From Glycomyces sp. TRM65418 (GTDB lineage: Bacteria > Actinomycetota > Actinomycetes > Mycobacteriales > Micromonosporaceae), in contig NZ_JAJFAX010000001.1 in NCBI RefSeq assembly GCF_019710475.1, positions 1,037,786-1,101,785 of the forward strand: a stretch of DNA of 64,000 bases, read 5' to 3'. A program made the position numbers and the translations under genes. Position 1 is the first letter of the stretch. Each line of letters starts with the position of its first letter. Below are positions 44,294 to 52,450 of this stretch, piece after piece. The notes below the pieces were generated by a model. That model was given only the letters and a program-made list of their open reading frames with translations. It ran no database searches and had not been told where the DNA came from.

Positions 44294-44381
44294 GAGTCGT
44301 CCTTCCTACAGCGCGCAGTCGGGCGGACTGCGCTGTGATGAGCCTAAAGCTACTTTCCATTTGTAGACCCGAAGCCTGGGG

Positions 44382-45314
44382 GTGCGCCAGATGTTGGGAC
44401 CGGAACACGTCGGTTCGCGAGTGGCGGTTCGGATCAGGTTGAAGGACGCTGCACCGGGTCGCCGGTTCACGGACATCACGGGCGAGCTTATCGAGATCGG
44501 CCCGGAGCGCTGGCGCGTGCTGCCCGCCTCGGGGACGGCCGTCACCGTCGACGCCGCCGACGTGGTCGCGGCCCGGCCGATCCCGCCGAAGCCGACCGCG
44601 TTCTCCGAGATCCTCGAACTGGAGCGGCATCTCGCCGCGACCTGGCCCGCGATCGAGACCGCAGACCTGGGCGGCTGGGTCCTGCGGTACTCGCAGGGCT
44701 TCTCGCGCCGGGCGAACTCGGCGCTGGCCCTGACCGCCCCCGAAGGCGGCCCGGACGCCGCCGTCGCGGCCGTCGAAGCCTGGTACGACGCTCGCGGAGC
44801 GCGGCCGCTCGTGGCCCTGGCGGGGCCGGTGACGAAGCGGCTGGAAGCGGACCTGGCCTCCCGCGGCTGGGAGGCCGAGGGCGCGGCCGCGGTCATGACG
44901 AAGGCCCTCGAACCCGTCGCGTACACGGGCGAGGCACGGGTCGTGCCGGAGCCGTGCGCGGCGTTCCTGGAGCAGGCGGGGCGCGGGCGGCCGGAGGTCG
45001 CGGCGCGGGTCTTCGGGGCCGGTCCGGGGCGCGGCTACGCGGAGGTCTGGCGGGACGGCTCGCTCGCCGCGCGGGGCCGGGGTGCGATCGCGGGCGACAC
45101 CGTGGCGATCACGAACATCGGGACGCTGCCGCAGTGGCGGCGGCAGGGCCTGGGCGCCGAGGTGCTGCACGCGCTGGAGGCGTGGGGGGCCGAGCACGGG
45201 GCGCGGCGGGCCGCGCTGCAGGTCGAGACCGACAACGAGGCCGCGCTCGCGATGTACGCGCGCCAGGGGTACGCCGAGCGGTACCGGTACGCCTACCGGG
45301 CGCGTCCCGTCTAG
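44382..45314 (+). CDS. GNAT-family N-acetyltransferase with N-terminal SH3-like domain
   Basis: This 310-residue protein has a C-terminal GNAT domain, where NIGTLPQWRRQGLGAEVLHALE carries the acetyl-CoA pyrophosphate loop R/Q-x-x-G-x-G and VETDNEAALAMYARQGY follows. The first about 70 residues (GSRVAVRIRLKDAAPGRRFTDI...) look like a small beta-barrel domain. It is divergent from fdxA. GTG 44382 was kept, and ATG 44391 is possible. The substrate is unknown. Its stop codon overlaps that of the convergent membrane protein gene. Confidence 0.85.
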   Translation: MRQMLGPEHVGSRVAVRIRLKDAAPGRRFTDITGELIEIGPERWRVLPASGTAVTVDAADVVAARPIPPKPTAFSEILELERHLAATWPAIETADLGGWVLRYSQGFSRRANSALALTAPEGGPDAAVAAVEAWYDARGARPLVALAGPVTKRLEADLASRGWEAEGAAAVMTKALEPVAYTGEARVVPEPCAAFLEQAGRGRPEVAARVFGAGPGRGYAEVWRDGSLAARGRGAIAGDTVAITNIGTLPQWRRQGLGAEVLHALEAWGAEHGARRAALQVETDNEAALAMYARQGYAERYRYAYRARPV

Positions 45315-45784
45315 GCGGACTTGGGGTTGGCCTTGCGTTCGAAGGCGATCTTGGTGGCCTTGAGCTCGCGGCCGTACGTGTCGACGCCGAGCGCCATGAC
45401 GATGAGGTAGCCGACCCAGCCCGAGAGCGCCAGCAGCGCGAAGTAGATGAGCGTCTGCGAGAAGACCCCGTCGAGGCTCGGGTAGTCGACTCGGGCGATG
45501 AGCGGGTTCACCAGCACCGTGAACAGGGTCGCGACCACGAAGATCACGAGCAGCTCGCCGGTGATCTCCTGGCGGCGGCGGCGCACGCCCCACCAGATCC
45601 CCGCGGCGACCGCGACGGCGGCCATCGCGCCGAAGGTGTAGACGCCGACGAGGTCGCCGACCACGGTGCCCTCGCTCCACTGCCGGGAGGCGATCCGGCC
45701 GGCCAGGTTGGCGACGATCAAGCCCAGGGCGAAGCCGTAGATCGAGGGCCAGTGCGGTATGAGGAGGCGGCTGAGGAGGGTCAC
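45311..45784 (-). CDS. Four-helix integral membrane protein A
   Basis: This 157-residue protein is not assigned to a function. It has four membrane helices (about 7-28, 41-66, 75-95 and 108-134) with a basic loop (GVRRRRQ) after helix two and a basic C-terminus (ELKATKIAFERKANPK). GTG 45784 overlaps the stop of the upstream gene (GTGA) and has AAGGAG seven bases before it, so both are made together. The convergent GNAT gene shares four bases at the 3' end. Confidence 0.8.
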   Translation of the reverse strand: MTLLSRLLIPHWPSIYGFALGLIVANLAGRIASRQWSEGTVVGDLVGVYTFGAMAAVAVAAGIWWGVRRRRQEITGELLVIFVVATLFTVLVNPLIARVDYPSLDGVFSQTLIYFALLALSGWVGYLIVMALGVDTYGRELKATKIAFERKANPKSA

Positions 45785-46233
45785 TGTCGGGACTCCTTCG
45801 TAGCGGTGGGGGTGACTTGCGGGGCGGCCGCCGGGCCGCCGGCGAGCCGAGCGCGCGCGCTCGGTCTCGGACGAAAATACTGCCACAGCGCGACGGCGAC
45901 ACCGGCGGTCCCCGCCAGGAGCAGCGCGTAGCCGTTGAAGCCGCTGGCGATCACCAGCGAACCGGCCGAGGTCGGCATCGAGGCGGTGAGGACCACCGCG
46001 AACCAGGCGAACGAGGTGAGCGCGGCCGACCAGCGCGAGCCGGTCCACCACACCGCGAGGGCCGCCAGGGCCCAGTTCCCGCAGAACGCGAGCACTCCGG
46101 CGAGGGGGATCGCGATGCCATCGACGTACGTGGGCACCAGGAAGGATTCGAGGACGGCGGCGAGGACGGCGGCAGCGGCGGCGACGACCGCGCCGCCGAC
46201 GCGGATCGCCGCTTCCAGACCCTTCGCACGCAC
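45781..46233 (-). CDS. Four-helix integral membrane protein B
   Basis: This 150-residue protein is not assigned to a function. It has four membrane helices (about 8-30, 36-58, 63-80 and 88-113) and an Ala/Arg-rich C-terminal tail. GTG 46233 lies seven bases downstream of TAGGAT (46241-46246) with no ribosome binding site, so the transcript is probably leaderless. It is translationally coupled to membrane protein A, and the two may form one complex. Confidence 0.75.
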   Translation of the reverse strand: MRAKGLEAAIRVGGAVVAAAAAVLAAVLESFLVPTYVDGIAIPLAGVLAFCGNWALAALAVWWTGSRWSAALTSFAWFAVVLTASMPTSAGSLVIASGFNGYALLLAGTAGVAVALWQYFRPRPSARARLAGGPAAAPQVTPTATKESRQ

Positions 46234-46527
46234 GCAGGCGATCCTACGGCAGCGCCGACGCCTCCTCGCCTGGGACGTCGGCCGCGGCGACCGGGCGTGC
46301 CGACTCCGCGGCGGCGAAGCCCGTAGGCCGCCCCGGCCCCACCCGCCCGGGGAAAGGGAGCGTCCATCGTTCCGCGCGGGTGCGACGAGGACCGGGGCCC
46401 GCCGCGTCGTCGCCCGAACGGGTCGGCCGGCGGCCGCGCCGGGCGCATGGGCGACACGCTGACGGCCGCGTCGCCGCCCGGCGCGTTGAATGCGGTTGCG
46501 CACCACCCGTTCTTGGACAATTACCCC

Positions 46528-48573
46528 ATGACCACCATGCGAGAGACAACTGCCACGAAACGACGACGCTTCCGACAGCTGTTTCCCGAACGGTCCGATT
46601 ACGCGCACGTCCGCCGCCATTGGCACACCGACCTCCTCGCCGGGCTCACCGTCGCGGTCGTCGCGCTGCCGCTGGCGCTCGGCTTCGGGATCGCCTCGGG
46701 CCTGGGCGCCTTCGCCGGGCTCATCACCTCGATCATCGCCGGGGCGCTCGCCGCGATCCTCGGCGGCTCGAACCTCCAGGTCAGCGGCCCCACGGGGACG
46801 ATGGCCGTGGTCCTCGTGCCCCTCGCGGCGACCCACAGCCACGCCGGGGTCATGCTCGTCGGCATCATGGCCGGCCTCATGCTCGTGACGCTCGCGCTCA
46901 CCGGCGCGGGCCGCTACGCCCGCTACGTGCCGGTGCCCGTCGTCGAGGGCTTCACGGCGGGCGTCGCGATCGTCATCGCGATCCAGCAGTTCCCGCCCGC
47001 GCTCGGCCTGCCACCGCAGAACGACCACCTGCTCACGGGCGCATGGGAGTCGGTCAGCGCCTTCGCGGCGGACCCGAACTGGGCCCCGCCCGCGGTCGCG
47101 TTCGGCGTGGCCGCCGCGATCCTCCTCGGCTCGCGCCTGCACTCGCAGATCCCCACGCCGCTCCTGGCGGTCATCGCGGCCACGGTCGTCACCTGGGTCG
47201 CGAACGCTGACATCGGCGTCATCGGGACCCTGCCGCGCACGATCCCGGCCCCCGAGGCGGACTTCCTCGACTTCACCGAGATGCCCGAACTCGTCGCCGC
47301 GGCCGCCGCCATCTGCGCGCTGTGCGCGCTCGAGTCGCTCCTGTCCGCCACGGTCGCCGACAACATGACCGTCGACCAGCACCACAACCCGGACCGGGAG
47401 CTGTTCGGGCAGGGTGTGGCGAACCTGGTGACGCCGTTCTTCGGCGGCATGCCCTCCTCGGGGGCGCTGGCGCGCACGGCGGTGAACGTGCGGTCGGGCG
47501 CGGCCGGTCGGCTCGCGTCGCTGACGCACGCGATCGTCCTGGCGCTCATCATGCTCGCGCTCGCGCCGCTGGTGACGCACGTGCCGCTGGCGGCGCTCGC
47601 GGGCGTGCTCATCGCGACCTCGATCCGCATGATCGAGGTCGGCTCGATGCTGGCCCTGGCGCGCTCGACCCGCGCCGACGCGGCGGTCATGTGGCTGACG
47701 CTCGCGACCACGGTGCTGTGCAACCTGGTGTGGGCCGTGGCCGTGGGCATCGCGCTGGCCGGACTCCTGGCGCTGGGGCGGATCTCCCGATCGGTGTCGG
47801 TGGAGGAGGAGCCGTTCGACCACGGCGACCACCACGACGAGGAGGCGGCGCTACTGCACGAGCACATCGTGGCCTACCGGCTGGAGGGCCCGCTGTTCTT
47901 CGCCGCCGCGCACCGGTTCCTGCTGCAGCTGCTCGACGTGGCCGACGTGCGGGTGGTGGTGCTGCGGATGAGCCGCGTGTACACCATGGACGCGTCGGGG
48001 GCGATGGTGCTCGCCGACGCGATCAAGCGCCTGGAGCACCGCGGCATAGCGGTCTACCTCTCCGGGCTCGAACCGGTGCACGCCAAGCCCTTGGAAGCCC
48101 TGGGCGTGCTGGAGCCGCTGTGGAAGCAGGGACGGCTGTTCGAGCACACCGGCGAGGCCATCGCGGCCGCGCGCCGACGCCTCAAGGCCGACGGGTTCCT
48201 TGAGGAGCTCGAAACGGAGCCCCTGGAGGACGGCGCCGAGTCCCCGGCGGTCCTCGGGGACGACCCCGAGACCGTCAAGGTCGACCGAACCATCGAACGG
48301 CTCGAAGCGGAGACCTTCGGAGACGGCACCGAGACCGTCAAAGGCGACGGAGCCCTCGAGCAGCTCGAAACGGAGCCCCTGGAGGACGGCGCCGAGTCCC
48401 CGGCGGTCCTCGGGGACGACCCCGAGACCGTCAAGGTCGACCGAGCCATCGAACGGCTCGAAGCGGAGACCTTCGGAGACGGCACCGAGACCGTCAAAGG
48501 CGACGGAGCCCTAGAGCAACTCGAAGCGGAAACCTTCGGGAGCGGCGCCGAGCCCGAACCGGAGCGCCCATAG
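46528..48573 (+). CDS. SulP-family anion transporter with STAS domain and duplicated tail
   Basis: This 681-residue transporter has the SulP core (HWHTDLLAGLTVAVVALPLALGF, SNLQVSGPTGTMAVV, NLVTPFFGGMPSSGALARTAVN). A cytoplasmic STAS domain follows (about residues 440-555, SRVYTMDASGAMVLADAIKR). Relatives import sulfate, bicarbonate or dicarboxylates. The sulfur operon elsewhere in the window makes sulfate attractive but does not prove it. The tail (about 560-681) is a 52-residue acidic repeat present twice almost identically plus a partial third. ATG 46528 lies six bases after GACAAT, without a ribosome binding site. Confidence 0.92.
   Translation: MTTMRETTATKRRRFRQLFPERSDYAHVRRHWHTDLLAGLTVAVVALPLALGFGIASGLGAFAGLITSIIAGALAAILGGSNLQVSGPTGTMAVVLVPLAATHSHAGVMLVGIMAGLMLVTLALTGAGRYARYVPVPVVEGFTAGVAIVIAIQQFPPALGLPPQNDHLLTGAWESVSAFAADPNWAPPAVAFGVAAAILLGSRLHSQIPTPLLAVIAATVVTWVANADIGVIGTLPRTIPAPEADFLDFTEMPELVAAAAAICALCALESLLSATVADNMTVDQHHNPDRELFGQGVANLVTPFFGGMPSSGALARTAVNVRSGAAGRLASLTHAIVLALIMLALAPLVTHVPLAALAGVLIATSIRMIEVGSMLALARSTRADAAVMWLTLATTVLCNLVWAVAVGIALAGLLALGRISRSVSVEEEPFDHGDHHDEEAALLHEHIVAYRLEGPLFFAAAHRFLLQLLDVADVRVVVLRMSRVYTMDASGAMVLADAIKRLEHRGIAVYLSGLEPVHAKPLEALGVLEPLWKQGRLFEHTGEAIAAARRRLKADGFLEELETEPLEDGAESPAVLGDDPETVKVDRTIERLEAETFGDGTETVKGDGALEQLETEPLEDGAESPAVLGDDPETVKVDRAIERLEAETFGDGTETVKGDGALEQLEAETFGSGAEPEPERP
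48208..48519 (+). repeat. Two tandem copies of a 156-bp in-frame repeat
   Basis: Copy one spans 48208-48363 and copy two 48364-48519. They differ at three positions only (about 98% identity). A partial third unit follows to 48573. Each copy encodes 52 residues beginning LETEPLEDGAESPAVLGDD. Smaller sub-repeats (ERLEAETFGDG, EQLETEPLEDG) are nested inside. Confidence 0.95.
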
Positions 48574-50061
48574 CCGGTCGGGGGCGCCGCGGTGGTCGGT
48601 GGTGTCCACCGAGTCGACGAGGGCGTCCTCGGGGTTGACCCCGTGGAGGACCAGCGTGCCGCGCTCCCCCGCCCACACCGCGCGGGTCCCGTCGAGTTCG
48701 GGCCGGATGCGGCTGACGAAGACCTCGGTGATCTCGGGTCCGTAGTCCTCCAACGTGATCGACGCGTCGATCCAGCGGAACTTGCGGATGAGCGCGCCGT
48801 CACCGTAGGCGTCGATGTACGCCTCCACGCCGTCGGGGGTGCCGACGAGTTCGGCGCGGGAGTCCTCGCCGAGCTGCTGGATCGCGCCCTCGACGGTCGG
48901 GACGGAGTGCCAGGCGGCGGAGGCGTGGACCTGCTCGTAGCGTTCGGCCCCGAAGTAGGCGGCGGTGTACTCCCCCGCGCCGGGGTCGCACAGGAGCTGC
49001 TCGCCGTCGACGGCGATGAGGAACGAGCCGAGGTCGAGGTGGTTGTGCGGCTCGTCGTTGTAGCCGCCCTTGACGGCCAGCGCCCACATGCGGCGGCCGA
49101 TCAGGCGGCGCTCGACGAACCAGCCGACGTCGGCCAGGAGCGAGCGGCCCTCGTCGACGGTGTCGCCGAGGGGGCGCCCCCAGTCGAGGGTGCGGGTGAG
49201 GTGGGCCCAGCGGGCGCAGGCGTCGTCGGAGAAGGCCTGGTAGGGGCCCGCGGCGGGGAGGGGCGTGCCGAGGCGGTCGTGGAGGCGGGCCATGAGGCCG
49301 GGGGGCAGGAGCGCGTCGGCGCCGGTGTCGCCGAAGGTGGCGAAGGAGCCGGGGTAGAGCTGGGCGCGGGCGGGGAAGGCGGCGATCTCCTCGGTGCCGG
49401 CGAGGAGGTCTTCCCCGGTGGCATCGCGCCAGGCCTCGGCGAAGTAGGTGAAGTAGCCGAAGCCGTAGACCCAGTAGTCGACGCCTTCGACGCAGCCGCC
49501 GTCGGGGCCGAACGAGAACAGGTAGCTCTGGAGGGCGGGGAGGACGCGGGCGCGGACGACGTCGGTGTCGTAGCCGAGGGCGAGGGCGGCCATCCCGGCG
49601 GCGCCGGCGCACACGGCGGTCCAGTTGGAGATGCGCTCTTCCCAGAAGTAGGGGTAGTCGGCGTCGAAGAACGGGTCGAGCACGCGTCGCCGGATCTCGG
49701 ATTCGACGTGGCCGCGGTCCTTGATGTCCTCGCGCAGGCGCAGGATCTCGGCGAGGGTCTGGGCGGTCTCGCAGGCGAAGAGGTCGACGCAGGTGCGGGG
49801 GTCGGTGCCGGCGTCCCAGTGGGCGGGGAGGGCCCAGGAGCGCTCGTCGCAGACGTCGGCGACGAGGGCGGAGAGGACAGGGCCGTCGCCGACGAGCGCG
49901 AGGGCGGCGAGGTGGCGGCGGCGGGCGAAGTACTGGGCTTCGTAGGGGATGCGGCGGCCGGTGGCGGCGAAGTCGTCGGCGAGGTCCGGGTCGAAGGCGG
50001 GCACGGGAAGCGCGGCGATGCCGCGCAACTCCTCGAGGAGCGCCGCACGAAGGTCATGCAT
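48511..50061 (-). CDS. Heparinase II/III-family polysaccharide lyase-like protein
   Basis: This 516-residue protein has an N-terminal alpha/alpha toroid (YEAQYFARRRHLAAL, YFWEERISNWTAVCAGAAGMA, GVDYWVYGFGYFTYFAEAW) and a C-terminal beta-sandwich beginning with EPHNHLDLGSFLIAVDGEQL. These carry the Asn, Tyr and His typical of heparinase II/III enzymes, which break uronic-acid polysaccharides by beta-elimination. No signal peptide is visible, so it should act on imported oligosaccharides. ATG 50061 lacks a clear ribosome binding site. Its last 63 bases overlap the convergent SulP gene. Confidence 0.82.
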   Translation of the reverse strand: MHDLRAALLEELRGIAALPVPAFDPDLADDFAATGRRIPYEAQYFARRRHLAALALVGDGPVLSALVADVCDERSWALPAHWDAGTDPRTCVDLFACETAQTLAEILRLREDIKDRGHVESEIRRRVLDPFFDADYPYFWEERISNWTAVCAGAAGMAALALGYDTDVVRARVLPALQSYLFSFGPDGGCVEGVDYWVYGFGYFTYFAEAWRDATGEDLLAGTEEIAAFPARAQLYPGSFATFGDTGADALLPPGLMARLHDRLGTPLPAAGPYQAFSDDACARWAHLTRTLDWGRPLGDTVDEGRSLLADVGWFVERRLIGRRMWALAVKGGYNDEPHNHLDLGSFLIAVDGEQLLCDPGAGEYTAAYFGAERYEQVHASAAWHSVPTVEGAIQQLGEDSRAELVGTPDGVEAYIDAYGDGALIRKFRWIDASITLEDYGPEITEVFVSRIRPELDGTRAVWAGERGTLVLHGVNPEDALVDSVDTTDHRGAPDRLWALRFGLGAAPEGFRFELL

Positions 50062-50232
50062 GGCGAAGCCGTTCCGGTTCGGGGAGGCGAGCGCAGCGAG
50101 CGGCCGGGCGGGGTGACGGGTGCGGGCCGGGCATGACCGCCGCCTTTCCAGATGAGGTGAAGTTTCGGGCCGGGAGTTCCTGGCGTGGCTCAACGGTAAC
50201 GCGGGCGCGCTATCCGTCATAGACTCCCTCGT

Positions 50233-50895
50233 ATGCGCATCGGGGAGCTGTCGGAGCGGACCGGCGTTCCGGCCGCCACCATCAAGTACTACCTGCGGGA
50301 GCGCCTGCTTCAGCCGGGCGAGCACGGCGAGGGCACCACCGTCGAGTACGGGCCCGCGCACGTGCACCGCCTGACGCTCATCAGGGCCCTGTCGGAGACC
50401 GCGGGGCTGTCGGTGGCGCAGATCGGCGAGGTGCTCACCGTCCTCGCACGCCATCCGGAGTCGGCGTTCCAGGCGCTCGGCGCGACGCTGGCGGCGACCC
50501 ACCGGGAGCCGAGGTTCTCCCTCGCGAGCGAGGGCACCGACGAAGCGGCCGGGCGCACCGTGGACCAGCTCCTGACCGAGTACGGCTGGGCCGAGGTGGC
50601 CCCGCCGATGTACCGGGACGCCCTGGTGACGGCGCTGTCGGCGTTCTACCGCCTGGGGAACCCCGACCCGCAGGAGGTGCTGAGCCACTACGCGGACGCG
50701 GCGGCGGCGCTGGCCTCGGCGGACATGGAGGCGATCGCGGAGGCCACCAGGGCCGAGGGGGTGGACGTCGAGCAGGCGGTGGTCGCCACGGTGCTCGGCG
50801 ACACGGTCTTCGCGGCACTGCGGCGCATCGCCCACATCGCGGCCTCGGCCAGGAGCCAGGCCCGGCAGGGGCCCTCGGGCACAATGGGTGCGTGA
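50233..50895 (+). CDS. MerR-family transcriptional regulator
   Basis: This 220-residue regulator has an N-terminal MerR winged helix (MRIGELSERTGVPAATIKYYLRERLL) and a coiled-coil helix. The all-helical C-terminal part (about 110-215) is probably the ligand-binding domain. It contains no cysteine pair for metals, so an organic ligand or drug is more likely. ATG 50233 lies seven bases after TAGACT (50220-50225), with no ribosome binding site, so the transcript is probably leaderless. The downstream gene starts 57 bp later on the same strand. Confidence 0.88.
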   Translation: MRIGELSERTGVPAATIKYYLRERLLQPGEHGEGTTVEYGPAHVHRLTLIRALSETAGLSVAQIGEVLTVLARHPESAFQALGATLAATHREPRFSLASEGTDEAAGRTVDQLLTEYGWAEVAPPMYRDALVTALSAFYRLGNPDPQEVLSHYADAAAALASADMEAIAEATRAEGVDVEQAVVATVLGDTVFAALRRIAHIAASARSQARQGPSGTMGA

Positions 50896-50952
50896 ACCGG
50901 CCTTCGCGGCCGGCCGCGTCCCGCACCCGCCCCCGAACACGAACGGCCCGCC

Positions 50953-51762
50953 ATGCCCGATGACCTCCGGATCGACCGCGACAAGGACCGACCGAACCTG
51001 CTGCACCTGGTCGCGGACGGGGTCGTCCAGGCGACGATCGACCTCGACGACCCGTCCTATCTGGATGCCGAGTACATGCAGCGGATCGCGTACCTCGTCG
51101 ACGCTGTCGGCGAGCCGGGGCGGCCGCTGCGGGCGCTGCATCTTGGCGCGGGCGGCCTCGCGATGGCCCGCTACATCGCGGTGACACGGCCGGGCTCCTA
51201 CCAGCAGGCGGTCGAGACGAACCGGGCCTTGGTCGAGCTCGTCCGGGCCGAGGCGCCGCTGCCGCGCGGGGTGAAGGTGAAGATCAGGCACACCGACGCG
51301 CGCGAGGCGATCGAGACGGCGCCCGAGGACGGCTATGAGCTCATCGTCACGGATGTGTACGCCGACGCGCGGGTGCCCGCGCACGTCACGAGCACCGAGT
51401 TCCTGCACGCGGCCCGGCGGGTGCTGCGCGCGGACGGGCACTACGCGGTGAACCTGTGCGACGGCGGCCAGATGCGGTTCCTCAAGCCCGCGCTGGCGGC
51501 GATGCGGGAGGTGTGGCCGCATGTGGCGATCATGGGCGAACCGGCGGTGCTGCGAGGCCGCCGCTTCGGCAACGTGGTCGCGGTCGCGGCCGGGATCGAG
51601 CTGCCGGTGGCCGAACTGCGCCGCCGCTGCGCGGGAGCGGCATTCCCGTGCCGGGTCCTGGAGGGCACCGAGCTGAAGGAGTACCTCGCGGGAGCGGCGC
51701 CGACCACGGATGCGACGGCGATCCAGTCCCCGCCGCCGCCGAGGTCCCTGCGGAGCTTCTGA
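50953..51762 (+). CDS. Spermidine-synthase-like SAM-binding protein
   Basis: This 269-residue protein has a class I methyltransferase/aminopropyltransferase fold. The AdoMet loop is ALHLGAGGLAMARYIA, followed by the acidic VETNRALVELV, the TDAREAIE loop and YELIVTDVYADARVPAHV where spermidine synthases have catalytic Asp residues. Actinobacterial proteins of this type are often called spermidine synthase or fused-MFS relatives without biochemical proof. No good ribosome binding site precedes ATG 50953. Co-transcription with the MerR gene is likely. Confidence 0.75.
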   Translation: MPDDLRIDRDKDRPNLLHLVADGVVQATIDLDDPSYLDAEYMQRIAYLVDAVGEPGRPLRALHLGAGGLAMARYIAVTRPGSYQQAVETNRALVELVRAEAPLPRGVKVKIRHTDAREAIETAPEDGYELIVTDVYADARVPAHVTSTEFLHAARRVLRADGHYAVNLCDGGQMRFLKPALAAMREVWPHVAIMGEPAVLRGRRFGNVVAVAAGIELPVAELRRRCAGAAFPCRVLEGTELKEYLAGAAPTTDATAIQSPPPPRSLRSF

Positions 51763-52122
51763 CGGCAAGGCCCTCCGCGCGGGGGCCTGCGGCGGGCGCT
51801 CGCGCGGGTCCGACTCGCCGAGGCATGTCGTACCCGCCGGGCGCCATCGAAGCCGGGGGCGACACCGAACGCGAACCTTCTTCGATCGCTCGACCGGCGA
51901 TCACTTCCTGCGCATCGCCCGCGGCCCAGGCGCACCCTGACCGCGACCCAGCGTCGTACCCACCGGGCATCGTTGCACCGGGGGCGACATCGAATCCGAG
52001 CGTTCCTCGCCCGCGTCCCGGACACCCGCCGCCCGGGCCACCCGGACGTCGACCGTTCGGACAATAAACCCGCTGGATAGTCGCCCTCTCTCCCCTGCCG
52101 TCCTCACTGTCCGTTACCGGTT
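51763..52122. repeat. Intergenic region with two diverged 63-bp repeats
   Basis: Copy A (51827 to about 51889) and copy B (51953 to about 52015) both start GTCGTACCC.CCGGGC and share CCGGGGGCGACA.CGAA. They are 126 bp apart at the start. No gene was supported in this 360-bp part of the interval. Confidence 0.55.
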
Positions 52123-52138
52123 TGTGGAGTGATTCACA
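52123..52138 (+). promoter_or_regulatory. CRP-type site in front of the NlpC/P60 promoter
   Basis: TGTGGAGTGATTCACA matches TGTGA-N6-TCACA in nine of ten positions. It ends six bases before the -35 hexamer, a position suited to activation. Confidence 0.65.
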
Positions 52139-52144
52139 GCGCGC

Positions 52145-52173
52145 TTGGCGAGCCTGGTCACCTGCGATAGCGT
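52145..52173 (+). promoter_or_regulatory. Promoter of the NlpC/P60 gene
   Basis: TTGGCG (52145-52150) and TAGCGT (52168-52173) are separated by 17 bp. They lie directly upstream of the riboswitch. Confidence 0.55.
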
Positions 52174-52261
52174 CGGCGGCTGTTCCGGTCGGGTCCTCAG
52201 GGCTCCCCCAGAGACCCACCCGCCGGACCGCCGAGCCGCGCTGCGCATGACGCCTGTCCCT

Positions 52262-52440
52262 CCCGGTACAGGGCGAAACACCGCCGCGCGGGCCGGGGAC
52301 CCAGCCGCGTCGCGATCCCCCGCCGTCTTCCGACGGCCTCGCGACGCACGGGGTGAATCCCGCCGCGGCCACGCCGCAGCGGGTAGGGCGCGCTTCCCTG
52401 CCCGAACCCGACAGCTAACCCGGTAGGCGGACGAGGAAGA
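52262..52440 (+). ncRNA. Cyclic di-AMP riboswitch (ydaO/yuaA class)
   Basis: The leader of the NlpC/P60 gene contains the conserved blocks of the class in the right order. These are GGGCGAAACACCGCC, GGGCCGGGGACCCAG, GGGGTGAATCCCGCCGCGG, GCGGGTAGGGCGCGC and finally ACAGCTAACCCGGTAGGCGG, just before the ribosome binding region. Variable hairpins lie between. In actinobacteria this aptamer usually precedes cell-wall hydrolase genes (rpfA, NlpC/P60), where c-di-AMP generally lowers expression. Boundaries are approximate. Confidence 0.85.
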
Positions 52441-52450
52441 AAGGCCACTC

